Under the pieces are notes generated by a model. It was given only the letters and a program-made list of their open reading frames with translations, had not been told where the DNA came from and searched no databases. Shown here piece after piece: positions 9,448 to 17,201 of a stretch of 43,784 bases of DNA. Position 1 is the stretch's first letter, and the number at the start of each line of letters is the position of its first letter. A program made the translations under genes and the position numbers. This DNA comes from Gammaproteobacteria bacterium (GTDB taxonomy: Bacteria > Pseudomonadota > Gammaproteobacteria > SZUA-229): positions 1 to 43,784 of the forward strand of contig JAUVDN010000007.1 of assembly GCA_030595325.1 (NCBI GenBank). The letters are read 5' to 3'.

Positions 9448-9678
9448 TCACTCGACACATTTATAAGTCGCCGTGCCTGCTGATTCATCATTTGAAATAT
9501 GAAAAGCCTGCTTACTGAATTTAGAGCATTCTTTTTCAGCGAGTCTATAAGCATCAGCCTTTGTAGATGCCCCTACGTTAGCTACAACAACACTATCACG
9601 ATTAGCACTAACCAGTCTTGCGCCACAGCCCGTCAATACAGTTAATAGCAAAGTAAACATTATTAATTTTTTCATCAT
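9448..9678 (-). CDS. Small lipoprotein
   Basis: 76 residues. Lys-rich start, hydrophobic segment and lipobox LTGC, with Cys18 the probable lipidation site. The mature part has two further Cys. Its start overlaps the stop of the upstream methyltransferase (ATGA), so the two are translationally coupled. No family recognised. Confidence 0.75.
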   Translation of the reverse strand: MMKKLIMFTLLLTVLTGCGARLVSANRDSVVVANVGASTKADAYRLAEKECSKFSKQAFHISNDESAGTATYKCVE

Positions 9679-10505
9679 TTCTTTCTCGCAATAATCTCAA
9701 TAGGCGCAATAAAACCTTCTGTGATATTAAAAATCATATTTTTAATTTTATCAGCGGTACTTGCCTGCATCAATGTATGTAATCCGAGCGGTGGAGGCCC
9801 TCCACTTGCTTCAGTTTTTTTGCGCAGCACCTTGAAAAATTCCAGTGCAAATTCGCGACAATTGTTTTCTTTGGAAACCTCGAATCCTGCACTACTTAGC
9901 TTCGATCTATAATCCATTGGAAATACTAGATGACTGGTACTTTTATCTGTTGCCCATGGTACCGGATAAGAAAGCTCACCGTCATTAACCTGCATTACAT
10001 CATAAACACCAAAGACTGCCCCTGGCCGTAACACACGATAAATCTCATTAAATAATTGCAACTTATCTTCAATATTCATCGCCACATGCATCATATATGC
10101 GCCATCGAACGTCTCACCCTTAAATGGCAAAGATAGCGCGCTGCCCTGTAACAACCGAATATTTTTGTCTAACCCTACCCAGGCGCAAAGCGCGTTTCCG
10201 GTCTCGATATATTCCTCAGTTAAATCGATCCCGGTAACCTTATTGTTGTACTTATTGGCTACGTACCTTGCTGTCCCACCCAGACCACAACCTACATCTA
10301 GAATATGTTCCTGTTGAGAAATATCAAGCTGGCCGAGAAAGTTTTTAGTCGCCTGTCGCCCACCGATATGAAACTCATCTACAGGCGCAAGATCCTCGAT
10401 ATTGACACTATCAATTGTCTTCCCCAGTTCCCCCAAAGCTTCTTCAATAGCATTTAATAAATTGCCGTGCGAATAGTGATCTGATACAGCTTTATCATTT
10501 GGCAT
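9675..10505 (-). CDS. Class I SAM-dependent methyltransferase
   Basis: 276 residues. Motif I ILDVGCGLGGTARY (about 88-101), acidic post-I loop VTGIDLTEEYI, and RVLRPGAVFGVYDVM mark a Rossmann-fold methyltransferase of the Methyltransf_11 kind. Overall it resembles the group that methylates small amines or quinone-like substrates (sarcosine/tocopherol methyltransferase-like). Substrate cannot be told. It is followed by the lipoprotein gene with a 4-base overlap. Confidence 0.85.
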   Translation of the reverse strand: MPNDKAVSDHYSHGNLLNAIEEALGELGKTIDSVNIEDLAPVDEFHIGGRQATKNFLGQLDISQQEHILDVGCGLGGTARYVANKYNNKVTGIDLTEEYIETGNALCAWVGLDKNIRLLQGSALSLPFKGETFDGAYMMHVAMNIEDKLQLFNEIYRVLRPGAVFGVYDVMQVNDGELSYPVPWATDKSTSHLVFPMDYRSKLSSAGFEVSKENNCREFALEFFKVLRKKTEASGGPPPLGLHTLMQASTADKIKNMIFNITEGFIAPIEIIARKK

Positions 10506-10728
10506 AAAGAATCTCCTTTATATATGCAATACAAACAGAGGCTGTGCACAATATACCCTAATAATAGAAATAGTTGCTCTCCAACGCCTGTTTATTTCTA
10601 ATTATTTCTATTCAAAAAAACTTATGATATAAACACTAATAATCAATCATTTACTACTAGTTGCATTGCTCTCTGCGCTGGTTTGTTATAGGTTTAATTT
10701 AACGAATCATCCAATTCAGGAAATTATT

Positions 10729-11265
10729 TTGACTCAACTTCATTCTGACGAAAAACTTAACTCTATTACTAATAAGGTCAACACCAAAAACTTTGCTAGT
10801 TTTTGGATAGGCACGTTTTTTCTACTCGCTTCAGTTTCACTATTCATCCTCATGATGATGTTTATTTTTGTATGGCAACCGATTTGGACCGATGGCTTTG
10901 AGGACTTTCACACCGTTAGCAATGCCATCGACAAACTCGACAAAACAGCCAAGCCTGCATCAGATACAATTCCATTAATGCTGGCAGAAATGAAAACAAT
11001 AAATCAAAACATGTACCAGATGAATACGACGCTGTATGAGATGAATAGGATGAGCAAGGCCATGCATGAAATGAAAAACATTATGCAAGGCATGAATGCG
11101 TCGATTGTTAATATGGAAAAAATGACTCCTGATATTAGAAGGATGACACTCTCTATCGATCAGATGACGATGGTACTATCAACAGAAATGCCGCGATTGA
11201 CTTACACAATAGACAAACTGGATAACAAGATGCCTAATATGGATTTTATGCCCTTTAATAAATAA
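10729..11265 (+). CDS. Single-pass membrane protein with Met-rich helical tail
   Basis: About 178 residues. I propose TTG 10729 because CAGGAAA (10717-10723) is well spaced before it; the ORF also extends in frame to 10666. One membrane segment (FWIGTFFLLASVSLFILMMM) is followed by a long helical region with Met every few residues (MNTTLYEMNRMSKAMHEMKN). No domain recognised. The Met-rich stretch could be coiled-coil or metal-binding; neither is proven. trmH starts 24 bases downstream, so they may be cotranscribed. Confidence 0.65.
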   Translation: MTQLHSDEKLNSITNKVNTKNFASFWIGTFFLLASVSLFILMMMFIFVWQPIWTDGFEDFHTVSNAIDKLDKTAKPASDTIPLMLAEMKTINQNMYQMNTTLYEMNRMSKAMHEMKNIMQGMNASIVNMEKMTPDIRRMTLSIDQMTMVLSTEMPRLTYTIDKLDNKMPNMDFMPFNK

Positions 11266-11289
11266 ACAAGAATAAATAAGTAATATCTT

Positions 11290-12006
11290 ATGACCCCGGA
11301 ACGTTTATCAATAATAAAAAAGAGCCTGAATAGACGACAGACCGATCTTACCGTGGTGATGGAGAACGTTCGCAAGCCACATAATCTCGCCGCCGTTGCA
11401 CGTACTCTGGAAGCGGTCGGTGGTCTTGAAATTCATGCCATAACAGAGCTCACCTCGATTCGCCTAACCCAGATGTCGGCTGGCGGTACCAAAAAATGGA
11501 TGAAGGTAAGCAAACATCCGAACACTGAACAGGGACTAAAATATTTAAAACAACAGGGCTTTCAAATTATTGCGACTACCCTCTGTGAAAATTCACAAGA
11601 CTATCGCAATATCGATTACACAAAACCGACTGCCATACTGGTTGGTGAAGAACTCGAGGGTATCAGTGAACAGGCCAAACAGATGGCAGACGTTAATATC
11701 AGTATCCCTATGATCGGTATGGTGCAGTCATTGAATGTCTCTGTCGCATCAGCACTGGTACTCTACGAAGCCTACCATCAGAGAATGTCAGCAGGGCTGT
11801 ACGAGAAACGCTCACTTGATGAAGAGACTTACATGACATTACTGTTTGAAGCCTGCCACCCAAAGATTGCAAACTGTTGTCAGCAAAAAAGACTTCCTTA
11901 CCCTGCTATCGATGAAGATGCTAATTTACTGGAACCGCTGCTCGGCAGTATTGCAAACTCGGGCGATAGCTTTTCTGAATGGACTAAAAAATCAATAGAG
12001 CGCTAA
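11290..12006 (+). CDS. trmH: tRNA (guanosine(18)-2'-O)-methyltransferase TrmH
   Basis: SPOUT-class enzyme that 2'-O-methylates G18 in the tRNA D-loop. Motif 1 is VMENVRKPHNLAAVARTLEAVG, motif 2 AILVGEELEGIS, motif 3 SIPMIGMVQSLNVSVASALVLYEA with the trefoil knot. The C-terminal region SLDEETYMTLLFEACHPKIA also matches TrmH. Length 238 is close to E. coli TrmH. It converges with the DUF2007 gene and overlaps it by four bases. Confidence 0.95.
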   Translation: MTPERLSIIKKSLNRRQTDLTVVMENVRKPHNLAAVARTLEAVGGLEIHAITELTSIRLTQMSAGGTKKWMKVSKHPNTEQGLKYLKQQGFQIIATTLCENSQDYRNIDYTKPTAILVGEELEGISEQAKQMADVNISIPMIGMVQSLNVSVASALVLYEAYHQRMSAGLYEKRSLDEETYMTLLFEACHPKIANCCQQKRLPYPAIDEDANLLEPLLGSIANSGDSFSEWTKKSIER

Positions 12007-12272
12007 CCAGCAACATAGCCTTTATCATCAAGATTCATCTTTACGTCTTCATTGGTACTTTCTTGCACACCATCGTATTCCGCAACTAACGGTAGTGCCA
12101 GGGAAACATCTTCATCAGCAACCTGAACATTGGCAAAATCATATACCGCGATATCACCCACACCGCCCTGCAAATAATATCCGCTAACATGCGCTTCAAT
12201 GCCATTTGCATTTAACATACCCGCCACGATATGTGCCTCGATAATATCCCTGGCTTTATATATTATTTTCAT
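12003..12272 (-). CDS. DUF2007-type small protein
   Basis: 89 residues starting KIIYKARDIIEAHIVAGMLNANGIEAHV, the DUF2007 signature (often labelled putative signal-transducing protein). Soluble, no signal peptide. Its 3' end overlaps trmH on the opposite strand by four bases. Function unknown. Confidence 0.85.
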   Translation of the reverse strand: MKIIYKARDIIEAHIVAGMLNANGIEAHVSGYYLQGGVGDIAVYDFANVQVADEDVSLALPLVAEYDGVQESTNEDVKMNLDDKGYVAG

Positions 12273-12542
12273 TGTTAAAGAATAGCATTAGTCGACACTG
12301 TGTAAAACCAAGTAAAGATTAGAAATACTAAATACAGAGATCAATAGATGAACTTATCACCTGACTTCAACATTTTTAACCAGAGCTCTGATGAGAAGAA
12401 AAGCAATAATGCATCCATAGTGTTTTATTGTAGCTAGCTTTCAAAACAATTAGCCAAATTTAAACCTTTCGATGCCGTTAAATCGTTATATAATCAGCGG
12501 CACCTCATTTACACCCAAACAATAAATAAAAGGACAATTTGA

Positions 12543-13001
12543 ATGAATATCATTAAAACAATATCAGCACTTATTCTGCTAACAGCTTTTGCATCTAGTG
12601 CAGCGATAGCTGAAGGAAAGAAACTCATGGAGAAACTTTCAAACAGCGATCTCAGCGTCACTATAAACATGCCTAACTGTAAAGATGATACTGCAATTCT
12701 CTGCCCGGGCTTGTCAAAAGACAGTAAAAAATCGATGATGTGTCTGATGGCTTATGAAAACAATCTATCAACAGACTGTAAGATCGGCATTATTGAAGCC
12801 GCTCTTATTTATGAAATGGGCATGCTAGATATAAGTTACTCCATCAATGCATGTGAAGCCGATGCTGACAAGCACTGCCTTAATGTACAGCCTGGCTCCG
12901 GCCGTATAGTAAGTTGCCTTAAAGAGAACAAAAGCAAGATAAGCGAAGCATGTACTTCTGCATTAAAAGAAACAGGCATGTGGAACCTGGGGGCTAAATA
13001 A
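12543..13001 (+). CDS. Exported Cys-rich protein with GLG1-like repeats
   Basis: 152 residues with a signal peptide ending SSAAIAEG. Two repeats follow with spacing C-x(5-7)-C...CL...C: first CKDDTAILCPGLSKDSKKSM and its CLMAYENNLSTDC end, second CEADADKHCLN and CLKENKSKISEAC end. This is the cysteine-rich GLG1 repeat architecture, in bacteria of unknown role. Probable periplasmic. AAAAGGACAA lies ahead of the ATG. A strong palindromic terminator follows. Confidence 0.75.
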   Translation: MNIIKTISALILLTAFASSAAIAEGKKLMEKLSNSDLSVTINMPNCKDDTAILCPGLSKDSKKSMMCLMAYENNLSTDCKIGIIEAALIYEMGMLDISYSINACEADADKHCLNVQPGSGRIVSCLKENKSKISEACTSALKETGMWNLGAK

Positions 13002-13040
13002 ACCGGGCGCTAAATAAACTCGTATAGAAGGGCTTAGGTA

Positions 13041-13085
13041 AAAAAAAGGGGTGAGGGATTATTAATCCCTCACCCCTTTTTTATT
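13041..13085. terminator. Perfect palindromic bidirectional terminator, family member A
   Basis: An A-run, GGGGTGAGGGATTA and its mirror TAATCCCTCACCCC then a T-run form a near-perfect ~20-bp stem with almost no loop. It lies between the convergent Cys-rich gene (+) and small membrane gene (-), whose stop codon is inside the T-run. Its arms closely match the palindromes at 14043, 22370 and 30993. Confidence 0.85.
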
Positions 13086-13281
13086 CGCCTTCACTTATCA
13101 TTTTTTTAATACTCAGGTCTGGAATATCCGCGTTACCGATAACCATAAAAACAAAACCTATAAAGACAAAAAAGAATGACGAAGCTAACAAGCTGGCTGA
13201 TATGACATGCTCCACGCCCAATTCTTCAACTTTAAAATACAACGCTACCGCGCACAGAATTGCCAGCAGGAAACATATCAC
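13081..13281 (-). CDS. Small two-helix membrane protein
   Basis: 66 residues with GTG start and two membrane segments, then a short soluble tail NADIPDLSIKKMISEGE. The frame stays open upstream with a plausible hydrophobic/basic lead (KSLSVIG before the GTG), so the true start may be earlier. It follows the rhodanese by about 60 bases on the same strand and may share its transcript. No family recognised. Confidence 0.5.
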   Translation of the reverse strand: MICFLLAILCAVALYFKVEELGVEHVISASLLASSFFFVFIGFVFMVIGNADIPDLSIKKMISEGE

Positions 13282-13341
13282 GCCTATAACGCTTAATGAT
13301 TTCTGTAAAATACTTTTTCTTTTCTTTATTATTTAGCCACT

Positions 13342-13983
13342 TTACGGCTTAACAACGGTTAAACCCAACGACTCCCAGTTCTGCATTCCACCGCGGAAGT
13401 ATTTTATCTTTGCTGCAGGATAGCCGAAGCTCAGTAACTTTTTGATAGCCGTTGGTGACTGACCACACCATATTCCATTGCAGTACATTACCAGTGTCTT
13501 AGCATTCTCAAAATTCAGTGCGCTTCCTACGCTTAACACATCGAATTCGTCTTCCATTAATTCTACCGCCTTATCATCTTCTTTGAACTCTGTAAAAGGA
13601 ATATTTACCGTACTCGGTATGGTTCCTCGCTTCACCCAATCTTTTGTACGCGAGTCGATAATAATAAGTGAATCCGGTTTATCTTCATGTTGCTGAAGGT
13701 AAGAGAGCATCTCTAAAGCACCGATAGTCTCTACCGCATGCGGCGCAAACGGCGCCATGGGCTGGATCTTTCCGCGATGAGTAGGCTGGTAATACTTACT
13801 GATCGTATTCTTACGATTCTGATTACGTTTTATGGTTACCTTCTCACCATTGTGCGTTACATCTACACTGAAAACATCAGGGCTGATCATGACTTTTTTA
13901 GGCGTTTTCTCTTCACTAGCCAGCGCACTATTACCAGCAAATATAAAAGTTAAAAAAGCAACAGTAAGTATCTTATGCATCAA
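13342..13983 (-). CDS. Exported rhodanese-like protein with N-terminal extension
   Basis: 213 residues with a signal peptide ending NSALASEE. About 75 residues of basic extension precede the rhodanese domain (SLIIIDSRTKDWVKRGTIPS). The active-site loop is MYCNGIWCGQSPTAI, with catalytic Cys in YCNG and a second Cys four residues later, as in the protein at 2270. FRGGMQNWESLGL closes the domain. Periplasmic sulfur transfer is likely; partner unknown. The multicopper oxidase gene lies upstream on the same strand, separated by a palindromic terminator. Confidence 0.87.
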   Translation of the reverse strand: MMHKILTVAFLTFIFAGNSALASEEKTPKKVMISPDVFSVDVTHNGEKVTIKRNQNRKNTISKYYQPTHRGKIQPMAPFAPHAVETIGALEMLSYLQQHEDKPDSLIIIDSRTKDWVKRGTIPSTVNIPFTEFKEDDKAVELMEDEFDVLSVGSALNFENAKTLVMYCNGIWCGQSPTAIKKLLSFGYPAAKIKYFRGGMQNWESLGLTVVKP

Positions 13984-14042
13984 GGTTCTCTATATATAAT
14001 AAGTTATCAATCGAAGTGTCATGATATTACGCTATTGATTAT

Positions 14043-14092
14043 AAAAAAGGGGTAGAGAGATTATTTTTTAATCTCCCTACCCCCTTTTTTAT
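14043..14092 (-). terminator. Palindromic terminator, family member A
   Basis: A-run, GGGGTAGAGAGATTA, loop of five T, then TAATCTCCCTACCCCC and a T-run: a ~20-bp stem with one bulge. It is about 60 bases past the multicopper oxidase stop and ahead of the leftward rhodanese, so it should end the oxidase transcript. Confidence 0.8.
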
Positions 14093-14154
14093 TTACTACA
14101 TCATTTACTACGGTATTTACTGCTTGTTAAATATCACTTTAACGAGATATCTAA

Positions 14155-15831
14155 TCATTCACTATCACCAGTAACCACCTCATAAGGTCTCATCATTTCA
14201 TGGTCTTCGTGATCAAGGAAATGACAGTGCCAGACAAATCGTCCCGGCACATCGAAGTGGGCGATAATCTGAACTACCGTTCCCGCTGGCACCCGCACCA
14301 TGTCTCTCATACCATTTTCATTAGGTGGCAACATCTTCTCCGGAGGGGAGAGATATTTAATTTCACCCGTATCCCGATAGTGCGCAACATCAAACTTTCT
14401 TCTGCTCAATACGCCAAAAGTTACCAGATGCACATGCATAGGGTGCCCATTGGGCGTCATGTTAACAAAGTTCCAGATTTCTGTTGTATTGAGTCTGGGT
14501 GTTTCCGTTATCGGATCCATCCAGCGCGCCTTGTTGAGTAAAAACTTAGGTCTGCCATAACTATCCTTGGTTAGATCTAAGGTTAGATTACGTGTTTTCA
14601 CCGCATCAGCAGGATCAAGCCTTGGCACTGGACGTAAAGCAGCAGGCATATCACTGCTATCAACACCGCTACTCGCTACCACTCGGAACTGCATAATGGA
14701 TTGTACAAACTTACTGCTAGGAAAATCATTGATACCAAGATTCTTCATGGTAACGACTTCACCTGCGGCAAAGCTGGAGAAATCCACAATGATGTCAGCA
14801 CGTTCAGCTGGCGCTACGGTAACCTGTGGTCCGACAGGCTTACCATTCATTACATTACCCACTGGCACAGGGTTAGCCAGCAAACCGCCGTCTGTACCAA
14901 TCTGGTGAAAGGATAATGAGGTAGCAGGTGCGTTATCTGGCACAAGCCGTAGACGGTACGGACGTGAGTTGGACCCGTTCAGTACGCGGAAACGGTATTT
15001 GCGCGGCTCAACCTCAAAATATGGCCATGTTTTACCGTTGACGACCGTAACATTACCGAACAATACCGGGATAATCGATGGCGTAGGAGCCGTCGGTATC
15101 GGTGATGTTGAAGGATAAAATAATGAACCGTCTTCAGTAAACAGCCTGTCCTGGATGACGATAGGAACCTCGTAGTCACCGCTTGGCAAATTAAGTGCAT
15201 CTTCGATATCGTCACGGATATTATAAAGACCGGCAAGTCCTGCATATACATTTAAACGGGTATTACCCATCGCGTGATCGTGGTACCAGAGCGCAGCTGG
15301 CTCCTGATCGTTTTTATAATTGTAAACAGCAAAGTTTTTTTTGTCATTTGAGGTATACCAGTCTTCAGGGTAACCATCAAACTGCGGTTTGGTATGAGCG
15401 CCATGTAAGTGTACGACTGTTCGTACCTCTGGTTCACCTTTATCCGTACCGTGCAATGTAGTATCAATAGGCAGTATATGTGACATTGGCAATTCATTAA
15501 CCCACTTAATCGCAACCGGTTTATCCTTTCTTGCCTCAATGGTTGGTCCAGGAAAACTTCCTTCAAAACCCCAAACAGTCGTTGTTGGAAACCCTGTTGG
15601 CAATACCTGCTGCTGAAACTCAGACATCGTCGCTTTATAAGCAGTAGAGTTTTTAGTCTCACCGATAGGTTTAAGCGTTACTGGAATGGGTAATGGATCT
15701 GTAAACTTTGGTATATCGTCCGGATTCAGTGGTGGGCTGGTATTAATCTTCGCCATACCCTGCCGCCATGGAATAATAAATCCGCCTACGGTTAATGTGC
15801 CTGCCTTAAGAAACTGCCTTCTTGAGCTCAT
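14155..15831 (-). CDS. Tat-exported multicopper oxidase, CotA/bilirubin-oxidase type
   Basis: Three-cupredoxin oxidase of 558 residues. The N-terminus SSRRQFLKAG is a twin-arginine signal, so it folds with copper in cytoplasm and is exported. All copper motifs are present: HLHG, WYHDHAMG, HPMHVHL and HCHFLDHEDHEMM, the last carrying the HCH type-1/type-3 ligands and Met axial ligand. It couples four one-electron oxidations to O2 reduction. Substrate may be phenolics, metals or bilirubin-like compounds; the sequence cannot say. Alone in its transcription unit, divergent from the dehydrogenase at 16170. Confidence 0.92.
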   Translation of the reverse strand: MSSRRQFLKAGTLTVGGFIIPWRQGMAKINTSPPLNPDDIPKFTDPLPIPVTLKPIGETKNSTAYKATMSEFQQQVLPTGFPTTTVWGFEGSFPGPTIEARKDKPVAIKWVNELPMSHILPIDTTLHGTDKGEPEVRTVVHLHGAHTKPQFDGYPEDWYTSNDKKNFAVYNYKNDQEPAALWYHDHAMGNTRLNVYAGLAGLYNIRDDIEDALNLPSGDYEVPIVIQDRLFTEDGSLFYPSTSPIPTAPTPSIIPVLFGNVTVVNGKTWPYFEVEPRKYRFRVLNGSNSRPYRLRLVPDNAPATSLSFHQIGTDGGLLANPVPVGNVMNGKPVGPQVTVAPAERADIIVDFSSFAAGEVVTMKNLGINDFPSSKFVQSIMQFRVVASSGVDSSDMPAALRPVPRLDPADAVKTRNLTLDLTKDSYGRPKFLLNKARWMDPITETPRLNTTEIWNFVNMTPNGHPMHVHLVTFGVLSRRKFDVAHYRDTGEIKYLSPPEKMLPPNENGMRDMVRVPAGTVVQIIAHFDVPGRFVWHCHFLDHEDHEMMRPYEVVTGDSE

Positions 15832-16169
15832 TTAGTATCTCCTGATCACTATAGAAAGAAAAAGAGTCTGAAGAAATCATTAGTGATTCCTTCATCCTCT
15901 TTATTTGATAGCTTGCCGACCAACGATGAACATACTTCTCACCCGCCAGTAAACAAAACCTATAAATCAAATGGTTACGCGTACAATTTTTAACGGCTTA
16001 GACACAATATAGCCATGACATTTATCAATTATTTTTAACAATACGAAAACAGTAAGACAAGGGACGACAGTATTCAAGCAAAAAATAAATCCCTTCACCC
16101 CTTTTGAGTACGCACTATTTAAAATCAATTACAATGGCGGCTTGGTGAATTTTCAACATAAGGTGAACT
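15832..16169. other. Divergent intergenic region with imperfect palindrome and a lone arm
   Basis: The region must hold the promoters of the multicopper oxidase (-) and dehydrogenase (+). At 15861-15903 AAAGAG..TGAAG.AATCA pairs imperfectly with TGATT.CTTCA..CTCTTT. At 16087-16105 AAATCCCTTCACCCCTTTT matches the right arm of the palindrome family, without an obvious left arm. Confidence 0.45.
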
Positions 16170-17042
16170 GTGGATATAGGTATTATTGGCATCGGCCTGA
16201 TGGGACATGCGTTTGTGGAACGCTTTCTATCACAGGGACATACAGTCAGAATTTATAATCGCAGTCAGGACAATATAAAAGACCTGACCGAAAGTGGTGC
16301 CATCATCTGCGAAAATGTCGACAACCTGCTCAACTTGTCTAAAACAATCATTTTTATGGTCAGCAATGCCGAGGCTATTAGCAGTCTGCTACGACTAGGT
16401 GGTACAGAAGATAGACAAGCCAATCTGCAAGGTAAAACCATCTTACAGATGGCGACTATCTCACCAGGTCAATCAAGAGCGATAGATGAAGTCATCACAT
16501 CAAACGGCGGACATTATCTGGAAGCGCCCGTACTCGGCAGCATACCCGAAGCAAAAGCAGGCACATTAATCATCATGGCTGGCGGAGCAAGAGACGTGTT
16601 CGAAAATACCTTAGCTACGCTACAAGTATTAAGTACGACACCCCGATACATTGGCGAAACAGGTTCAGCAGCAGCTCTCAAACTGGCAATGAACCAGTTA
16701 ATCGCTTCACTAACCGCTGGTTTCTCTCTGAGCCTGGGTTATGCGATAGAGAATGGTGTCGACACAAATTTGTTTATGGAAACCGTACGAGAAAGTGCGC
16801 TATATGCAAAAACCTACGATAAAAAATTACAGAAATACCTGGATAGAGACTTCGGTACAGCCAACTTTTCTACCCAGCATTTACTTAAAGATATAAGGCT
16901 ATTTATTGATGATGCCAAAACGGTAGGTCTAGATACAGATGCACTGCAAGGTATCGAAAGAATAACGAAAAAAACCGTTGATAAGGGCATGGAGGCTATG
17001 GATTACTCCTCAATCTATCAGTTAATTTACCCTGGCAAATAA
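16170..17042 (+). CDS. NAD(P)-dependent beta-hydroxyacid dehydrogenase family protein
   Basis: 290 residues, near the family length. Rossmann motif IGIIGIGLMGHAFVERFLSQGH, substrate-binding motif LEAPVLGSIPEAKAGTL (family D-APVSG-x-x-A-x-G), and GSAAALKLAMNQL with the catalytic Lys. The Asp of the usual DAPVSG is Glu here and the second Gly is Leu-Gly. Probably a glyoxylate/succinic-semialdehyde-reductase-like enzyme. GTG 16170 is the start, with AAGGTG five bases before. Confidence 0.87.
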   Translation: MDIGIIGIGLMGHAFVERFLSQGHTVRIYNRSQDNIKDLTESGAIICENVDNLLNLSKTIIFMVSNAEAISSLLRLGGTEDRQANLQGKTILQMATISPGQSRAIDEVITSNGGHYLEAPVLGSIPEAKAGTLIIMAGGARDVFENTLATLQVLSTTPRYIGETGSAAALKLAMNQLIASLTAGFSLSLGYAIENGVDTNLFMETVRESALYAKTYDKKLQKYLDRDFGTANFSTQHLLKDIRLFIDDAKTVGLDTDALQGIERITKKTVDKGMEAMDYSSIYQLIYPGK

Positions 17043-17201
17043 TCACATAGAAACAATAAATCTGAAAACATAGCACTGCAATTTCCATGAAAATAGCCAA
17101 AGACAATCAAGAGATACGCAATTTATTAAGTTAGTCGCCGGGGATGGCTGCCATTTCAATCTAACTCAGTACCATCTAATTCAGTACAATCGCGTTAGTG
17201 T

